Assembly (NCBI GenBank): GCA_017648525.1 | Contig: JAGCIP010000125.1 | Coordinates: 1 to 27,304, forward strand | DNA: 27,304 bases | Origin: Clostridia bacterium | GTDB taxonomy: Bacteria; Bacillota; Clostridia; Christensenellales; Borkfalkiaceae | Direction: 5' to 3' | Shown: positions 24,399 to 27,304 of the stretch, one piece after another | Layout of the letters: each line of letters opens with the position of its first letter | Position numbering within the stretch: position 1 is the stretch's first letter | Notes under the pieces: generated by a model | What the model saw: only the letters and a program-made list of their open reading frames with translations | Databases searched by the model: none | What the model was told of the DNA's origin: nothing | Position numbers and translations under genes: made by a program

Positions 24399-24490
24399 CT
24401 TAAATACTTTGCACGTTTTTATTCTTCGCGCGCGCGTTATTATAATGTATATTTTTACCCGCACGACAAACCTAAAAATTTTTTATAAAC

Positions 24491-24523
24491 AAAAAAACCC
24501 GCTCTTAAAAAATTAAGAACGGG
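24491..24523 (-). terminator. Terminator of the XRE regulator gene
   Basis: On the minus strand CCCGTTCTTAA (24523-24513) pairs with TTAAGAGCGGG (24508-24498), 11 pairs with one G-U, then TTTTTTT. It is 30 nt after the gene's stop. Confidence 0.9.
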
Positions 24524-24553
24524 AAAAATCATCAACAATATCGCTGAAAACCT

Positions 24554-24787
24554 TTACGCCTTTTTTTCGCTTTTTTTGCAAGCGCAATTTTCATCAACGC
24601 CCAAAAGTTCACTTATAGAAACGTTGTAAATTTCTGCAAGCTGAATAAGTTTTTCATACTCCGGACGAGAAATATCGTTTTCCCAATCGCTTATGTTAGA
24701 CTGGTATACGCCAAGTATTTTGGCTACTTCCTTTTGTGTCAAAAACATTTCCAGTCGACATTTTTTAAAATTTTCCCCAAAAGTCAT
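24554..24787 (-). CDS. XRE-family (Cro/CI-type) transcriptional regulator, 77 aa
   Basis: A single helix-turn-helix of about 60 residues: FGENFKKCRLEMFLTQKEVA, ILGVYQSNISDWENDISRP, then LIQLAEIYNVSISELLG, the full five-helix Cro/CI pattern. The recognition helix includes YQSNISDWEN. The short tail ENCACKKSEKKA adds a Cys-Ala-Cys pair and a basic end. There is no separate ligand domain. It is divergent from the SipW-type signal peptidase operon, and a perfect palindrome lies in that operon's promoter, so it is most likely its repressor; SinR, another XRE protein, controls tapA-sipW-tasA in Bacillus. No strong ribosome site precedes 24787, and an extended -10 (TGATAAAAT, 24802-24794) just 6 nt upstream suggests a very short leader. 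Confidence 0.9.
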   Translation of the reverse strand: MTFGENFKKCRLEMFLTQKEVAKILGVYQSNISDWENDISRPEYEKLIQLAEIYNVSISELLGVDENCACKKSEKKA

Positions 24788-24818
24788 AATATTATTTTAT
24801 CAAATCGCTAAAAATTAG

Positions 24819-24847
24819 TTGACAATTATGTGCACTGCACATATAAT
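24819..24847 (+). promoter_or_regulatory. Consensus promoter with palindromic operator for the SipW-type operon
   Basis: TTGACA (24819-24824), 17-nt spacer, TATAAT (24842-24847), all consensus. The spacer holds the perfect inverted repeat ATGTGCA-C-TGCACAT (24828-24842), whose last base is the first base of the -10 box. A dimer bound there would block RNA polymerase, so the site should act as an operator, probably for the divergent XRE protein. Confidence 0.85.
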
Positions 24848-24900
24848 GTTTTGTATTCCCCTTTTTTTTGACATTAAAACAAGGATTTTTAAACACCTTA

Positions 24901-24959
24901 TACACACGTGTAAATAAAGATATTATGGCACAAAAAGTGGTTTTTTAGACACTTGTGCC
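24901..24959 (+). other. Structured leader of the SipW-type operon
   Basis: Two inverted repeats lie in the roughly 120-nt leader: TACAC-AC-GTGTA (24901-24912), and a hairpin GGCACAA-AAA-GTG (24927-24939) / CACTTGTGCC (24950-24959) with a 3-nt bulge that ends 14 nt before the ATG. No U tract follows, so it is not a terminator; it may affect translation, as the ribosome site is weak. Confidence 0.45.
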
Positions 24960-24973
24960 TTGGATAAAGAAAA

Positions 24974-26758
24974 ATGGCGAACAAAACGACAAATAAAACT
25001 AAATATATATTTGAAAAAACGTTAGACGTTTTTGCTTGGCTATGTTTGGCGTTTGCAATAATTCTGTCGCTAATAACGGTGTTTGCGTCGTTTAGCGGAG
25101 AAAGTAACGGAAAAGAAATTTTTGGCTATAAGATGCTTATAGTTAACACAAATTCTATGAGTAAATCGCCAACAAGTCAAGACGAAAGCGTTTTCTTTGA
25201 TGCAGGCGACGTGATTGTTATAGCAAAAATCGGCTCTCCAAAAGACCTTAAGGTTGGCGAAGTTATAACTTTCTTTTCCTATAACCCTGAAAGTATGGGA
25301 AAAACCGTCTCTCACAAGATACGAGAAATAAAGTATTCAAGCGACGGGGAAGTTTCTGGGATTGTTACTTACGGAATTAACAAGGGGGTTAACGATATAG
25401 TTGAAGTTAAACCCGAACACCTTATAGGTAGATATGCTTTCAAACTGCCACGGATAGGGCACTTGTTCTCATTTTTACAGACACCACGTGGGTTTTATTT
25501 AAGCATATTGATACCGGGCGTTTTGCTGATTATATTCTTTAGCGTTAAGGTCGGCAAAATTTTGGGCAAGCAAGAATACGCAAAATTATACAACGGAGAA
25601 GTTGACTTCTTAAAATCAACCATTGCAAATTTAGAAAAAAAGGGTGGCGCTTTACTAATGGAAGAAAAAACGACGCAAAATTCAGAACAAATTAACGAAC
25701 AACAAATAGAACAACCAACCGAGCAAACGGCGGGTCAACCTTTACAAGGACAAACACAGGCTCAACCGCAAGCACAAGGGCAAGTAGCACCGACTATTTA
25801 TCAATCGGTTTCTATAACCTATTACCCCACTCCGTTTACCCCACAACCGATTATATGCCAAACCGCACCAGGAAACACAACTCCCGTGCATCAATCAATA
25901 AACCTTGCTCCGTTAGGAACGGCACAACAAGCACCTTGTTACTATCAACCATTCCCCTATCAACCACAACCCGTGATATACCAAACGATAGGCGGTAACA
26001 ATCAAGCACCGACCCAAAATATTTATCAAGGCGGGCAACCCCCTATGACAAACCCTGGTATTTATCAAACGGTGGGAACTCCAACAGTTATGCCAGCGGG
26101 AGCACCGACGGGAACACCGACAGTATCACCCACGGTTATGCCTATCCCCGTTTATTATCAGCCCATTTACTATCAACCGCAACCAGCCCCGCAACAGACG
26201 GCAACGCAAGAAAACACGGCTAACGAAAAGCCCGTGCCTGCCCCAACGCCGAGCACGGACGAAACAGCGGTAACAAAAGTGGACGAAGAAGATAATAATC
26301 AAAACGACAACAAGTTTAATATCCCAGACGTTCCTAAAAAGCCGTTTGCGGAAAAGATATTAGAATCAAAAAAGCAGACGCAAAGTTATTTTAACGACTT
26401 ACACAATCAACTCACGTCTTATAAAAAAGTAACTTCTAGAATTTCGTTAAGATGCGCATCATACAGAAAAGGTCGCACCTTGCTTGCAAAAATAAGTCTA
26501 CGAGGAAAGACCTTGACGGGGTATTTTAATTTAGACGTAAAAGATTTTAACGAAAACGTGTATTTCCAAAAGGACGTTTCGGCAACAAAAGCGTATGAAG
26601 AAGTTCCGTTTGCCGTAAAAATTAAGAGCGACCGTGCTTGCAACAATGCGGGTAAGTTAATTACCGCTCTTGCGGAAAAATTTGAACTTATAAAGAACGA
26701 AAAGTTTGAGCCGACCAACCAAATAAAAGAACTTAAAAAATTAAAAAAAGGAAAATAA
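24974..26758 (+). CDS. SipW-type signal peptidase I with long Pro/Gln linker and extra C-terminal domain
   Basis: 594 residues; ordinary SipW proteins are under 200. Residues 1-195 are the peptidase: membrane helix about 19-40, catalytic Ser61 in VNTNSMS, and His114 in TVSHKI in place of Lys, which marks the ER/archaeal/SipW type. YGINKGVNDIV (133-143) is the usual third box, and a second membrane helix lies at about 173-190. Residues about 220-455 are low-complexity, rich in Pro, Gln and Thr with recurring YQP/YYQP. Residues about 456-575 are a folded domain (SYKKVTSRISLRCASYRKGR, LLAKISLRGKTLTGYFNLD, VPFAVKIKSDRACNNAGKLI) that I recall from other Clostridia proteins of unknown role. The topology puts the linker and last domain in the cytoplasm. 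It should cleave the signal peptide of the TasA-like product encoded 28 nt downstream. The ribosome site is weak. Confidence 0.88.
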   Translation: MANKTTNKTKYIFEKTLDVFAWLCLAFAIILSLITVFASFSGESNGKEIFGYKMLIVNTNSMSKSPTSQDESVFFDAGDVIVIAKIGSPKDLKVGEVITFFSYNPESMGKTVSHKIREIKYSSDGEVSGIVTYGINKGVNDIVEVKPEHLIGRYAFKLPRIGHLFSFLQTPRGFYLSILIPGVLLIIFFSVKVGKILGKQEYAKLYNGEVDFLKSTIANLEKKGGALLMEEKTTQNSEQINEQQIEQPTEQTAGQPLQGQTQAQPQAQGQVAPTIYQSVSITYYPTPFTPQPIICQTAPGNTTPVHQSINLAPLGTAQQAPCYYQPFPYQPQPVIYQTIGGNNQAPTQNIYQGGQPPMTNPGIYQTVGTPTVMPAGAPTGTPTVSPTVMPIPVYYQPIYYQPQPAPQQTATQENTANEKPVPAPTPSTDETAVTKVDEEDNNQNDNKFNIPDVPKKPFAEKILESKKQTQSYFNDLHNQLTSYKKVTSRISLRCASYRKGRTLLAKISLRGKTLTGYFNLDVKDFNENVYFQKDVSATKAYEEVPFAVKIKSDRACNNAGKLITALAEKFELIKNEKFEPTNQIKELKKLKKGK

Positions 26759-26786
26759 AACTGTTTTTAACAGGAGGAAAAATTTT

Positions 26787-27304
26787 ATGAAAGTTATCAA
26801 AGCAAGACAGTCTTTAATAACCAGCATTATTGCGATAGTACTAAGTTTTAGTTTACTTATCGGCAGTACCTACGCTTGGTTTACGGACACTTCTACAAGC
26901 GGAATTAACAAAATTCAGTCTGGAAACTTGGACGTTGGATTATTCTACACCAACTCGTATACGGGAACGGAGGAAACCGTTACTGAAAACACCCCTATTT
27001 TTATGGACATCAACGGCGACCCTATTCTTTGGGAACCAGGCGCATCTGCTAGCGGAAGATTTGAAGTTGCTAACGACGGCTCGCTTTCGTTAAAATACAA
27101 CTTAAGCATTATAACCGCCAACGCAACCGCAACCCCCGACGGAAAAACTCTTGAAGACGCTTTATCCGTTTACGTTCTTACCCGCTTAAAGGACACGGGT
27201 ACGGACGACGTAATGCAAGACCCCTCGCTTGAAAGTTTGCAAATTGACTCTGCCGTTCCGTCTTACGACCCAATGAATATGCCCGCACTTAAAGACGGTT
27301 TATC
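26787..27304 (+). CDS. TasA/CotN-type secreted fibre protein, 3' end cut off by the window
   Basis: An open reading frame of 172 codons running off the window end. It starts MKVIKARQSLITSIIAIVLS, continues through a hydrophobic helix to IGSTYAWFTDTSTSGINKIQ and then SGNLDVGLFY. The 'A(Y/W)F(T/S)D..tS..NkiqsGnLDV' pattern is the SipW-cognate class of signal peptide, with cleavage expected near STYA-W. Such proteins include TasA, the biofilm fibre protein of Bacillus subtilis, CotN and camelysin. The later segment WEPGASASGRFEVANDGSLS resembles the TasA-family beta-sandwich. The start at 26787 follows CAGGAGGAAAAATTTT, a far stronger ribosome site than that of the signal peptidase, so more of this protein should be made. 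It is in the same operon as its probable peptidase. Confidence 0.87.
   Translation, partial: MKVIKARQSLITSIIAIVLSFSLLIGSTYAWFTDTSTSGINKIQSGNLDVGLFYTNSYTGTEETVTENTPIFMDINGDPILWEPGASASGRFEVANDGSLSLKYNLSIITANATATPDGKTLEDALSVYVLTRLKDTGTDDVMQDPSLESLQIDSAVPSYDPMNMPALKDGL

Larger units (their letters stand above)
24188..24553. other. Intergenic region between the XRE gene and the ABC operon
   Basis: This 366-nt gap contains, on the minus strand, the XRE gene terminator (24491-24523), a possible small-RNA unit (24366-24444), the perfect ABC operon promoter (24283-24311) and an AT-rich leader of about 90 nt. A (CG)5 run at 24427-24436 is striking in this AT-rich setting. No protein-coding gene is seen. 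Confidence 0.65.

Noticed and set aside
25740..26220. Repeats in the Pro/Gln-rich region as a tandem DNA repeat
   Set aside because: The YQP-like units vary in spacing and codons; this is a low-complexity protein segment, not a DNA repeat array.
1..27304. CRISPR array, tRNA, rRNA, insertion sequence or prophage
   Set aside because: Looked for regularly spaced direct repeats, tRNA-like cloverleaf features and transposase or phage motifs by eye; none found.

Overview
The window looks like a piece of chromosome from a low-G+C, anaerobic, probably spore-forming Clostridia-type Firmicute, perhaps an uncultivated gut lineage. The support is near-consensus sigma-A promoters with 17-nt spacers, strong AGGAG ribosome sites, U-tailed hairpin terminators, CotF-like spore coat proteins, an oxygen-sensitive glycyl radical enzyme, and an L-box riboswitch. 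The exact taxon is an inference. No rRNA, tRNA, CRISPR array, insertion sequence or prophage gene was found.

Layout. Positions 1-4650 (+): the 3' part of a lysine riboswitch with its terminator, an NhaC-family transporter (probably lysine uptake), then a GH116 glycosidase with its own promoter. Positions 4650-5136 (-): two small CotF-like proteins. Positions 5285-5944 (+): an unknown protein, possibly SPFH-like. Positions 6054-7829 (-): GTP-type PEP carboxykinase. Positions 8184-9875 (+): an unknown Clostridia protein and a CvpA-like membrane protein. Positions 9965-11062 (-): an N-acetylhexosamine 1-kinase homologue on its own promoter.

Positions 11250-15575 (-) hold a tight operon: a radical SAM activase, a divergent glycyl radical enzyme and an FGGY sugar kinase. 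A divergent AraC regulator (15689-16510) faces it across back-to-back promoters. It reads as an inducible anaerobic catabolic module for a sugar, polyol or derivative whose identity cannot be read from the sequence.

Positions 16562-24186 (-) hold a four-gene operon behind a perfect consensus promoter: a YwaF/TMEM164-like membrane domain fused to an ABC ATPase, an ABC permease, a membrane-anchored Ig-like protein, and a large lipoprotein with InlB-type repeats and a beta-helix-like region. The fused gene keeps a strong internal ribosome site and ATG exactly where the ATPase begins.

Positions 24554-27304 hold an XRE regulator (-) divergent from a SipW-type signal peptidase with a long Pro/Gln-rich tail and an extra C-terminal domain, followed by a TasA/CotN-type protein cut off by the window end. 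A perfect palindrome lies in the spacer of the signal peptidase promoter and is a good operator candidate. The arrangement is analogous to the SinR-controlled sipW-tasA matrix operon of Bacillus.

The strongest candidates for something undescribed are the glycyl radical enzyme module, the YwaF-ABC fusion operon, and the fused signal peptidase/fibre locus with its XRE switch.
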